From contig NZ_BOMN01000115.1 of assembly GCF_016862215.1 (NCBI RefSeq), positions 95,411-159,410 of the forward strand: a DNA stretch of 64,000 nt, given 5' to 3'. The position numbers and the translations under genes are program-made. The notes under the pieces are model-generated. The model saw only the letters and a list, made by a program, of their open reading frames with translations, was not told where the DNA came from and ran no database searches. Positions 8,218 through 15,591 of the stretch are shown one piece after another; the stretch's first letter is position 1, and each line of letters starts with the position of its first letter. This DNA comes from Winogradskya humida. GTDB taxonomy: Bacteria; Actinomycetota; Actinomycetes; Mycobacteriales; Micromonosporaceae.

Positions 8218-9536
8218 TACTTGGCCCGGTCGAGAGCCGATTGCGCCTTCTTCTGCGCGTCGGCGAGCCGGCCGTCGATCGTCGCGGTGCTGATCGAGCC
8301 CTTCGACAGGTCCGGGATGGACTGCACGACGGCGTTGGTCAGGGCGAGCTGCACGTCGGCCCAGGCGCCGGAGAACGGCGTCGCCACCGACTTCTGCTGC
8401 GCCTCGACGACGACTTTGAGCTTCGGGTCGGACTGCAGGCTCTGCGCCGCCGCCGCGTTCGACGGCAACTGGCCGAGCTGCTTGTAGATCTCCAGCTGGG
8501 CCGGCTCGTCGGTGATCAGCCTGACGAACTGGAACGCCAGGTCCTTGTTCTTGGAGTAGTCCGCGACCAGCAGGTTGTCGCCGGAGAGGATGCTCGCCGC
8601 CTCGACCCCGTTCGCCGGGCGGCTCGTCGCACCGGGCGGCACTGTCGGGAGCAGCGCGAACTGCCACTTGCCCTTGACCGCGCCCGCGTCGAGCGCCTTG
8701 GTCGCCAGCGCCGACGTCAGCGCCATGTAGCCGGTCTTACCCTCGGCGAACGCGGCGATCGCCTGCGAGTTGGTCCAGCCCACCGCCGCGGGATCGACCA
8801 CCTTGTCGGTGGCCAGCCAGCCGAAATACGTCTGGTACGCCTTCTGCACCGCCGGATCCTGGATACGCGCCGTCTTCCCGTCCACAATCGGGTTACCGGC
8901 CTGCGCGGACATGCCCCAGATGAACTTCCACGGGTCGAAGTTGTCCTTGTACGCCACCGCCAGCCCGTGCTGGTCGCCGGTCGTCAGCTTCTTCGCCTGC
9001 TCGGTCAGCTCGTCCCAGGTCGTCGCGGGCTTGTCGATGCCCGCGGCCTTGAGCAGCTCGGTGTTGTAGACCATCACGAAAGGCCGCCCCACCCACGGGA
9101 TGCCGATCTGGTTCTGCTCGTCCGGCCCCGAAATGCCCAGCGCCGACGGGATGAACTTCTCCTTGCCGCCGACCTGCTTCCACTGTTCGTCGCCCAGGGT
9201 CACAAAGGCCTTGGTGGAGTACGCCGTGGGCGTGAACGTCGTGCCGACCGCGTACACGTCGGGGCCGGAGCCGGACACCACCGACGTCTGGATCTTCGTG
9301 AGCTCGTCGTTGGCGCTCGCGAACGTCTCCCACTTCACGTCGGCGCCGGTCTGCGTCCTGAACTGCTCGGCGATGGACTTCTGCCAGGCCTGCTGCTCCT
9401 GGGGATACTGCGTGTTCGCCGCGATGAGCACGTTGATCGATTTACCGCCGCCGCTGTCGTCCCCGCCGCCGCACGCCGCCATCGCGAGCGTGAGGGTCAG
9501 GATCGCCGTGCCGGCCAAAGTTTTACTGGAGCGCAT
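8217..9536 (-). CDS. Sugar-binding lipoprotein of the ABC importer
   Basis: This 439-residue extracellular solute-binding protein (family 1) has a lipoprotein signal with the lipobox LAMAAC and lipidated Cys22. The mature body shows family features such as PDVYAVGTTF and PWVGRPFVMVYNTELLKAAGI followed by TWDELTEQAKKL. It is the first gene of the operon and should set its specificity. Its promoter region is shared with the divergent uronate isomerase gene and holds a palindromic operator and half-site repeats. The ligand is probably a uronate-containing or oxidised oligosaccharide, by context only. Confidence 0.92.
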   Translation of the reverse strand: MRSSKTLAGTAILTLTLAMAACGGGDDSGGGKSINVLIAANTQYPQEQQAWQKSIAEQFRTQTGADVKWETFASANDELTKIQTSVVSGSGPDVYAVGTTFTPTAYSTKAFVTLGDEQWKQVGGKEKFIPSALGISGPDEQNQIGIPWVGRPFVMVYNTELLKAAGIDKPATTWDELTEQAKKLTTGDQHGLAVAYKDNFDPWKFIWGMSAQAGNPIVDGKTARIQDPAVQKAYQTYFGWLATDKVVDPAAVGWTNSQAIAAFAEGKTGYMALTSALATKALDAGAVKGKWQFALLPTVPPGATSRPANGVEAASILSGDNLLVADYSKNKDLAFQFVRLITDEPAQLEIYKQLGQLPSNAAAAQSLQSDPKLKVVVEAQQKSVATPFSGAWADVQLALTNAVVQSIPDLSKGSISTATIDGRLADAQKKAQSALDRAK

Positions 9537-9591
9537 GTGGTCTCCTTCGTTTGTTACGCGATGGTTTCCTCACGGCGTCCGGCGGCACAAT

Positions 9592-9660
9592 GAGTTGCCG
9601 TTTGTTGCCGGGGGCTGAGTTGCCGTTTGTTGCCGGGGGCTGAGCTGCCGTTTGTTGCCA
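9592..9660. repeat. 25-bp tandem repeats carrying spaced TTGCCG half-sites
   Basis: Two perfect 25-base units (9592-9616 and 9617-9641) are followed by a partial degenerate third unit from 9642. Each unit holds the hexamer TTGCCG twice, ten bases apart (9595 and 9605, 9620 and 9630), with CTGCCG at 9645 and TTGCCA at 9655. These resemble one arm of the palindrome at 9680-9695, so the array may be extra binding sites for the same regulator. It lies in the 189-bp divergent promoter region of the importer operon and uxaC. Confidence 0.7.
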
Positions 9661-9679
9661 GCGGCGTCGCTGCAACAGG

Positions 9680-9695
9680 TGGCAACCACTTGCCG
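9680..9695. promoter_or_regulatory. Palindromic LacI-type operator upstream of uxaC
   Basis: TGGCAACCACTTGCCG is a 16-bp interrupted palindrome ending 30 bases before the uxaC start. Its 14-base core is the exact reverse complement of the core at 18366-18379 upstream of larE. The only LacI-family gene in the window with a canonical N-terminal HTH lies next to that second copy and is the likely ligand-controlled repressor. Confidence 0.65.
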
Positions 9696-9725
9696 CCGCG
9701 CCGGCCACCCGCGAACGCTCGGGCG

Positions 9726-11111
9726 ATGGCTGCCCTGACGCTGCACCCCGACCGGCTGCTGCCCGCCGACCCGGGCGTCCGCTCCCTCGCCCGCCGCCTC
9801 TACCAGGGCGTACGCGACCTGCCGATCATCAGCCCGCACGGCCACGTCGACCCGCGCCTGCTGCTCGACGACACGCCGTTCGCGAACCCGGCCAGCCTGT
9901 TCATCCAGCCCGACCATTACGTGACGCGGTTGTTGCACGCGGGTGGCGTACCACTGGACGCTCTGGGGGTGGGGGAGCCGCCGCTGCCGGAGGCCCGGGC
10001 CCGCGAGGCGTGGCGCCTGCTCTGTGCACACTGGGACCTGCTGAGAGGTACGCCCGTCAGGTACTGGTTCGACAGCGAGCTCGCCGAGATCTTCGGCATC
10101 ACCTCACGGCCGTCCGCGTCCAACGCCGATGATCTGTACGACGTGATCGCCGGACAGTTGGCGATGGACACCCACCGCCCCCGGGCCCTGCTGGACCGCT
10201 TCAATATCGAGTTCCTGGCCACCACCGACGACCCGGCCGACAACCTCGACGCCCACCGCGCCCTGCGCGCCGACCCCGCGATCACCGTGACGGTGGCGCC
10301 GACGTTCCGCCCGGACCGCTACCTGGAAGTGGGCCGCCCCGGATGGCCCGATCTGGTGCGCGACCTCGGCGACTACGCCGATTACATCGCGTGGCTCGAG
10401 GACCGCAGGCGCTACTTCGCCGACCACGGCGCGGTCTCCGCCGACCACGGCCACCTGGACGCCGGCACCGAACCGCTCTCCGCGAACGAGGCCTCGCGCA
10501 TCTACCGGTCCGCGCTCGCCGGCACGGTCACCCCCGCCGAGGCCACCGCGTTCCGCCGCCACATGACCTTCGAGATGGCCCGGATGTCCTGCGACGACGG
10601 CCTGGTCATGACGCTGCACCCGGGCGTCCACCGCGGCCACCACCCACCGACCCTGCACCGCTTCGGCCCCGACACCGGCCACGACATCCCCGTAGCCGTC
10701 GAATACACCCGGTCCCTGCAGCCGCTGCTCGACCGCTTCGGCACCCACCCCGGCTTCCACCTGGTCCTGTTCACCGTGGACCCGGACGTCTACACCCGCG
10801 AGATCGCCCCGCTCGCCGGCTTCTACCCCTCCGTCTACGCCGGCGCCCCCTGGTGGTTCCTCGACAACCCCGCCTCGATCGCCCACTTCCAGCACGCGAT
10901 CACCGAGATCGCCGGCTTCACCCGCCTCTCCGGCTTCATCGACGACACCCGCGCCTTCTGCTCCATCCCCGCCCGCCACGACATGTCCCGCCGCCTCGAC
11001 GCCGCCTTCCTGGCGAACCTGGTCGCCACACACCGCCTGGACGAGGACGAAGCCCTGGACACCCTGACCGCGCTCGTCCGCCACCAGCCCCGGAAGGTGT
11101 TCAAACTGTGA
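9726..11111 (+). CDS. uxaC: Uronate isomerase (glucuronate isomerase)
   Basis: The 461-residue protein converts D-glucuronate to D-fructuronate (or galacturonate to tagaturonate), the first cytosolic step of uronate breakdown. It matches the amidohydrolase-fold family: SPHGHVDP supplies the metal ligands His38 and His40, followed by RLLHAGG, a PVRYWFDSEL segment and a typical FTVDPDVYTREIAPLAGFYP stretch. PWWFLDNP and FIDDTRAFCSIPARHDMSRR close the barrel. Length is normal. The ATG at 9726 is chosen because the conserved region begins within ten residues and the operator lies just upstream. The reductase gene starts in its stop codon. Confidence 0.93.
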   Translation: MAALTLHPDRLLPADPGVRSLARRLYQGVRDLPIISPHGHVDPRLLLDDTPFANPASLFIQPDHYVTRLLHAGGVPLDALGVGEPPLPEARAREAWRLLCAHWDLLRGTPVRYWFDSELAEIFGITSRPSASNADDLYDVIAGQLAMDTHRPRALLDRFNIEFLATTDDPADNLDAHRALRADPAITVTVAPTFRPDRYLEVGRPGWPDLVRDLGDYADYIAWLEDRRRYFADHGAVSADHGHLDAGTEPLSANEASRIYRSALAGTVTPAEATAFRRHMTFEMARMSCDDGLVMTLHPGVHRGHHPPTLHRFGPDTGHDIPVAVEYTRSLQPLLDRFGTHPGFHLVLFTVDPDVYTREIAPLAGFYPSVYAGAPWWFLDNPASIAHFQHAITEIAGFTRLSGFIDDTRAFCSIPARHDMSRRLDAAFLANLVATHRLDEDEALDTLTALVRHQPRKVFKL

Positions 11112-12250
11112 AACACCATCTCCACCTCGGCCTCGGCAACTTCTTCCGAGCCCACCAGGCCTGGTACACCGGCGCGGACCCCACCTGGGACATCACCGCC
11201 TTCACCGGCCGCTCACCCGACCTGGCAGCCGCGCTGACCCGCCAGAACTGCCGCTACAACCTGGTGGTCCGCGGCCCCTCGGAAGACCGCATCGAGCCAC
11301 AGACCGCGATCAAAACGGCGCTCCCCGGCACCGACCTGGCAGCGTGGTGCTCCTGGATGTCCCGCCCCTCGGTCGCCGTCCTCACCCTGACGGTCACCGA
11401 AGCGGCCTACGCGGACTTCGTCCCCCGCCGCCTGATCGCCGGCCTGACGGCCCGCCGCGCCGCCGGAGCAGGCCCGATCGCCATCGTCCCCTGCGACAAC
11501 ATCCCCGCCAACGGCTCCACAACCGCGCGCGCAGTGACGGCCCTCGCAGACCCCGCCCTCGCCCGCTGGATCACCGACAACGTCACGTTCGTGACCACGA
11601 TGGTCGACCGGATCACCCCCCGCAACCCCGCCCCCGGCGTCGACGTGATCACCGAATCCTTCACCGAATGGATCCTCAGCGGCGACTTCCCCGCCGGCCG
11701 CCCCACCTGGGAGGCCGCCGGAGCCCGCTTCGTGACCGACGTGGTCCCGCACGAAACCCGCAAACTCCTCCTCCTCAACGGCGCCCACACCCTCTTGGCA
11801 TACGCCGGAAGCGCCCTCGGCCACACCACAGTGGCGTCCGCGGTGGCCGACCCCACCTGCCGAACCTGGCTCAACGAATGGTGGGACGAAGCCTCCCGCC
11901 ACGTCCCCCTCCCCGCCCCCGAACTCCTGGCCTACCGCGCAGCCCTGCTCACCCGCTTCGCCAACCCCCGCATCCGCCACACCCTCGCCCAGATAGCCAC
12001 CGACGGCTCCCAAAAACTCCCCATCCGAGTCCTCCCCGTCCTCCGTGCCGAACGCTCCGCCGGCCGCCTCCCCACCGGAGCCATCCGCATCCTGGCGTCC
12101 TGGATCAACCACCTCCGCGGCACGGGCGCCCCCCTCAACGACACAGCCGCAGCCCCCTACCTCGACCGCGCCTCCTCCTCCCGCGCCATCCTCACCCTCC
12201 TGGCCCCCGACCTCGCCCACGACGAGGACCTCCTCAAAGCCCTCCCGTAG
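11108..12250 (+). CDS. uxuB: Mannitol-dehydrogenase-family oxidoreductase, probable fructuronate reductase
   Basis: The GTG at 11108 overlaps the uxaC stop (GTGA). The 380-residue protein begins VKHHLHLGLGNFFRAHQAW, the nucleotide-binding start typical of long-chain polyol dehydrogenases, and contains CDNIPANG, VDRITP and the active-site helix around ETRKLLLLNGAHTLLAY, with the Lys and His expected in the family. It is about 100 residues shorter than E. coli UxuB, and shorter members exist. Coupled to uronate isomerase, it most likely reduces fructuronate to D-mannonate (or tagaturonate to altronate) with NADH. Codons are almost all NNC/NNG. Confidence 0.85.
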   Translation: MKHHLHLGLGNFFRAHQAWYTGADPTWDITAFTGRSPDLAAALTRQNCRYNLVVRGPSEDRIEPQTAIKTALPGTDLAAWCSWMSRPSVAVLTLTVTEAAYADFVPRRLIAGLTARRAAGAGPIAIVPCDNIPANGSTTARAVTALADPALARWITDNVTFVTTMVDRITPRNPAPGVDVITESFTEWILSGDFPAGRPTWEAAGARFVTDVVPHETRKLLLLNGAHTLLAYAGSALGHTTVASAVADPTCRTWLNEWWDEASRHVPLPAPELLAYRAALLTRFANPRIRHTLAQIATDGSQKLPIRVLPVLRAERSAGRLPTGAIRILASWINHLRGTGAPLNDTAAAPYLDRASSSRAILTLLAPDLAHDEDLLKALP

Positions 12251-12275
12251 CGTCCCCAAATGCGACAATTGCCGC

Positions 12276-12752
12276 ATGATCCCGGTGCGCGGCGTAATAA
12301 CAGGCTCCCTCCTGGCGGCCGCCGCCAGCGCCATGCTGTCCCCACCGGGCTCTCCCGCGCCTACACAGCCCGGGCCTGCATCGTCGGTGTTCACCCGCCT
12401 TGGCGTCACCGGCGGCCACGAGGGCCTGCAGGCACTGGTCAGGGGCACGGTGCAGCTCGTCGACGGCTGCTTCCTGCTCGGCGAAAGCCCCAACCGCGAG
12501 GTCATCATCTGGCCCCATGGCACGCACGTGACGGGCAACAAGATCACGCTCCCGGACGGTGCCACACTCACGATCGGCGACACCGTGCAGGGCGGCGGCG
12601 GCCATCACCAGGCCGACTACCAGGACCTCCGCCTGACCTCGGACTCCCCGACGGTCCACCGAGTGGTGAGTTGCTCCCGCCGGACGAACGCCCGCTCGGT
12701 AGCGGTCTTCAACTCCTACTCCTACGGCCCGATCCGTCGTGACAAAGGGTGA
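12276..12752 (+). CDS. Secreted hypothetical protein
   Basis: The 158-residue frame from the ATG at 12276 starts MIPVRGVITGSLLAAAASA, a probable Sec signal, followed by a Pro/Ser-rich stretch. A compact domain follows with HGTHVTGNKITLPDGATLTIGD and a late Cys (VVSCSRRTNARSVAVF), which may pair with the earlier Cys of DGCFLLG in a disulfide. It begins 25 bases after the reductase gene but has its own composition. I do not recognise the family; the short beta-rich domain could be an extracellular binding module. Confidence 0.65.
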   Translation: MIPVRGVITGSLLAAAASAMLSPPGSPAPTQPGPASSVFTRLGVTGGHEGLQALVRGTVQLVDGCFLLGESPNREVIIWPHGTHVTGNKITLPDGATLTIGDTVQGGGGHHQADYQDLRLTSDSPTVHRVVSCSRRTNARSVAVFNSYSYGPIRRDKG

Positions 12753-12911
12753 CCTGCGGCAGGCCATATGTGTTGTGCCCAGACATGTCTGGCACGCGCT
12801 TGACAGCCTCCGCCGCGAAAAGTTGCGACATCCAGGCTCCCAGCGCAACAGTTGATTGCCCGCCGCCGCTCTGGTAGCCGTCTCGCTACTGACCGCTTTA
12901 GGGTCTGCGTT
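12753..12911. other. Intergenic region, weak promoter signals
   Basis: A TTGACA hexamer is at 12800-12805 but no good -10 box lies at the right distance. Scattered GCAACA/TTGCCC half-sites (around 12846-12859) resemble the LacI half-site but form no palindrome. No small gene is evident. Confidence 0.4.
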
Positions 12912-13550
12912 ATGAGACTTCATCCCGGTGAGCCCGAGGTTGCCGACTGGCGGGTGGTGCCGGTGACCGAGGTTGTCCGGCGGCTGCGTGAGGCGTCACC
13001 CGGCGTCACCGGGCGGCCGCGGGTGATCGCCATCGACGGGCGGGGCGGCGCTGGCAAGACGACGCTGGCTGAGCGGTTGCGGGAGGCCGTACCGGGCTCG
13101 GCTGTCGTACACACCGATGATGTTGCTTGGAACCAGGCGTACTTCGACTGGGGTGGCCTGCTTGCCGAGTACATCCTGCAGCCCCTGCACCGCGGCGAGG
13201 CCGTCGACTTCCGCCCGCCCGCGTGGGCCGCCCACGACCGCCCGGGCTCCATCACCGTCCTCGCAGGCGCTGACACCGTCTGGGTCGAGGGCACCGGGGT
13301 CATCCGCGAAGAGCTTGCCCCCTGGCTGGACGCCTCGGTGTGGATCCAGGGTGACCTCGACGAGCAGGAGCGCCTGCTGGCCGCCCGCGATGGTGACTCT
13401 CCCGAGCAGCGTGAGCATGTGGCGAACTGGTTGAAAGAAGAGCTGCCGTTCCTGCTCCGCGAACAACCCTGGGCTCACGCGACCCTGATCGTCGCAGGCC
13501 CCGCGCAGCTCGCCCATGATCCCGGCACCGAGCTGGTGGTCGCGCGCTGA
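12912..13550 (+). CDS. P-loop kinase, uridine-kinase-like
   Basis: The 212-residue cytosolic protein has a Walker A motif in AIDGRGGAGKTTLAERL near residues 45-53, then HTDDVAWNQAYFDW, and DFRPPAWAAH in the position of the substrate loop of uridine/phosphoribulokinase-like enzymes. WVEGTGV and LDEQERLLAARDGDSPEQREHVANWLKEE match the small actinobacterial 'uridine kinase family' proteins. The start at 12912 is the ATG of MRLHPGEPEVADW; upstream codons are not coding-like. The phosphate acceptor is unknown. Confidence 0.8.
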   Translation: MRLHPGEPEVADWRVVPVTEVVRRLREASPGVTGRPRVIAIDGRGGAGKTTLAERLREAVPGSAVVHTDDVAWNQAYFDWGGLLAEYILQPLHRGEAVDFRPPAWAAHDRPGSITVLAGADTVWVEGTGVIREELAPWLDASVWIQGDLDEQERLLAARDGDSPEQREHVANWLKEELPFLLREQPWAHATLIVAGPAQLAHDPGTELVVAR

Positions 13551-13555
13551 AGGGC

Positions 13556-13568
13556 ATACAGGCTGTAT
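13556..13568. promoter_or_regulatory. Short palindrome upstream of an SDR gene
   Basis: ATACAGGCTGTAT is a perfect 6-bp inverted repeat around one base, lying 68 bases before the SDR start. It could bind a dimeric repressor such as the nearby XRE protein. A purine-rich stretch GGAGAAAGG at 13617-13625 is the likely ribosome-binding region. Confidence 0.4.
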
Positions 13569-13636
13569 CTGCCTGCCCGGCGTTGAGCCGTATTCACTGG
13601 TTCTCGACGGTTTGCCGGAGAAAGGTATTTGAGATC

Positions 13637-14386
13637 ATGAATGCAGTGAAGCCGCTGGACGGCCGGGTCGCCGTTGTCACCGGGGCGTCCTCGGGGATCG
13701 GTGCCGCCACGGCGGTGCGCCTGGCCGCTGACGGGGCTCGCGTGGTGCTGCTGGCCCGCCGGACCGAGCGGATCGAGGCGCTGGCGGCGACCATCGGTGA
13801 GAATGCGCTGGCCCTGACGGTCGATGTCACCGATCCCGCGGAGCTGGATGCCGCCGCGCGAACCGTGGCGTCGGTGTTCGGGGCGGTGGATCTTGTTGTT
13901 GCCAACGCCGGGGTCATGCTGATCGCGCCGTTCGCGGAGGGGCGCCGGGACGAGTGGCAGCAGATGCTGTCGCTGAACGTGATGGGGGTGCTGGACACCG
14001 TACGCGCGTTCCTGCCCGGCCTGCTCGAGAACGCCGACGCCGGCCGTGCTGCCGACCTGGTGATCGTTTCGTCGCTGGGGGCGCGCCAGTTCTCCCCGGG
14101 GTTCGGCGTCTACTCCGTGACGAAAGCCGGGGTCAGTGCCCTGGCAGCCAGCCTGCGCGCGGAGTTCGCCGAGCGGGGGCTGCGGGTCACCAACGTCGAG
14201 CCCGGCGTCACCGACAGCGAACTCGGCTCGAAGATCCTGCACGACGAGTGGCGGGAGATGCTCAACGCGCGCAAGGCAAAGATGAACACGCTCGCGGCCG
14301 AGGACATCGCCGACGCTATCGCCGATGCCGTAGCGCGCGGGCGCAACGTGCACATCCGCGAGCTCATCGTTCACCCGACGAGCTGA
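13637..14386 (+). CDS. Short-chain dehydrogenase/reductase
   Basis: This 249-residue classical SDR has TGASSGIG at 15-22, ANAG at 89-92, catalytic Ser145/146 and the YSVTK motif with Tyr159 and Lys163. The C-terminal part (VEPGVTDSELGSKI) is close to NADP-dependent YdfG/serine-dehydrogenase-like SDRs of actinomycetes. A second ATG lies one base later in another frame (ATGAATG); the chosen one keeps the Rossmann strand. Its last 23 bases overlap the end of the convergent XRE gene. Such SDRs are often targets of the adjacent MmyB-like regulator; substrate unknown. Confidence 0.9.
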   Translation: MNAVKPLDGRVAVVTGASSGIGAATAVRLAADGARVVLLARRTERIEALAATIGENALALTVDVTDPAELDAAARTVASVFGAVDLVVANAGVMLIAPFAEGRRDEWQQMLSLNVMGVLDTVRAFLPGLLENADAGRAADLVIVSSLGARQFSPGFGVYSVTKAGVSALAASLRAEFAERGLRVTNVEPGVTDSELGSKILHDEWREMLNARKAKMNTLAAEDIADAIADAVARGRNVHIRELIVHPTS

Positions 14387-15224
14387 CCGGATCCCGCCCG
14401 CCCGGGACGACGGAGGCATCGGGGACGGCGGAGGCATCGGGGGCGGCGGAGGCATCGGGGGCGGCGGGCAGGAAGACCAGGTACTGGTCCCGTTCGGGGA
14501 TATCGGTCACCTCGCAGGCGAGTGTCGCCCGGCCGATCCGTACCTCGGTCACGTCGACGGCGGTGTCCCGGAGAAAGCCGACCGGCGCTTCCTGCCACAC
14601 CTGCTCGAACCGTTCACTGCGCTCGCGCAGCTCATCGACGAGGTCGCGGGTGATGGCGTCGTCCGGGTAGCGGGCGCGGGCGCTGCGCAGCCGGGCCGCC
14701 GCGAATCGTGACAGGGCGCTCAGGCCCGGTGAACCCCAGACGTCGTCGTCGTCCGCGGGCAGGAAGTGCCGGCGGGCCAGGTTGCGATCGGCCGGGTGGC
14801 CCGCGGCGAAGTCCTCGAGAAGGTCGATGGAAGCGCTGTTCTGGCCGATGACGTCGAGGCGGGCGCTGCACGCCAGGACGGGGACCGGCAGGCTCTCGAT
14901 CAGCTGACGCGTACGCCCGCTGAGCTCCATGGCCGGCGCTGCGGGACGGGGCGGTGCCTGCTCGGCGAGGTCGAAGAGGTGCTGCGTCTCGCCCGCGGTG
15001 AGCCGCAGCACCCGGGCGACCGCGCCCAGCACGTCGGGTGAGGGCTGGGAACCGCGGGCCTGCTCGATCTGGGTGTAGTGGATCTCGGAGATGTTCGCGA
15101 GCTCGGCGACTTCCGATCGGCGCAGCCCCGGTGTCCGCCGGTTCCTGAGCGGCAGGCCCAGCTCGGCGGGGCTGGTGCGCTCCCGCCGCGACCGCAGAAA
15201 TTGTCCGAGTGCCTCGCGGTGCAT
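14364..15224 (-). CDS. XRE-family (MmyB-like) transcriptional regulator
   Basis: The 286-residue regulator has an N-terminal helix-turn-helix (LGQFLRSRRERTSPAELGLP, then RRTPGLRRSEVAELANIS) followed by the MmyB-like ligand-binding domain, including the VLACSARLDVIGQNSAS core of its PAS-like fold. The Met of MHREALG at 15224 is used because longer frames lack conserved sequence. The C-terminus carries a repeated PDAS unit encoded by a GGAGGCATCGGGG-type DNA repeat (14411-14465), and the gene end overlaps the convergent SDR. It is divergent from an FMN reductase remnant, the usual target arrangement of this regulator class. Confidence 0.88.
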   Translation of the reverse strand: MHREALGQFLRSRRERTSPAELGLPLRNRRTPGLRRSEVAELANISEIHYTQIEQARGSQPSPDVLGAVARVLRLTAGETQHLFDLAEQAPPRPAAPAMELSGRTRQLIESLPVPVLACSARLDVIGQNSASIDLLEDFAAGHPADRNLARRHFLPADDDDVWGSPGLSALSRFAAARLRSARARYPDDAITRDLVDELRERSERFEQVWQEAPVGFLRDTAVDVTEVRIGRATLACEVTDIPERDQYLVFLPAAPDASAAPDASAVPDASVVPGGRDPVSSSGER

Positions 15225-15273
15225 GACCGCATCGTGCCACACCACCGACCCCTTCGAACCAGGAGATAACGCC

Positions 15274-15591
15274 ATGCACCGCGTCGCCGTCGTCGTCGGC
15301 AGCACCCGCCCGGCCCGCATCAGCCTCGACGTCGCCCACTGGGCCCGAGCTGCGAGCCTTCTGACGTGGAGCATCACCGGCGGGGCACGAGGCGCCGCTC
15401 AGTTCCGCCAGGTCCTGCAGGGCCTGCACATGACGCCGGCCGGGACCTACATCGAGACTCCGCTGACGGACGCGGACGTCGACGCCGAAGGGCAACTCCT
15501 CGACGCGGAGACCACCTTCGGCCGGACGCGACCCTCCCTGCACGCCCTGGACGGTGAGTTCAGCGCTCTGCTCGGCCGGCCCACACGCTGA
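15274..15591 (+). pseudogene. NADPH-dependent FMN reductase remnant with internal deletion
   Basis: The frame begins MHRVAVVVGSTRPARISLDVAHWAR, the flavodoxin-like start of NADPH-dependent FMN reductases with the phosphate-binding GSTRP loop. It then jumps directly to SITGGARGAAQFRQVLQGLHM, which normally follows about 70-80 residues later. The missing piece contains the PEYN flavin-binding loop and the core sheet. The 105-residue product should not fold as an FMN reductase. The reading frame stays open, so this is an in-frame deletion. It is divergent from the XRE regulator and overlaps the larC end by 32 bases. Confidence 0.75.
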
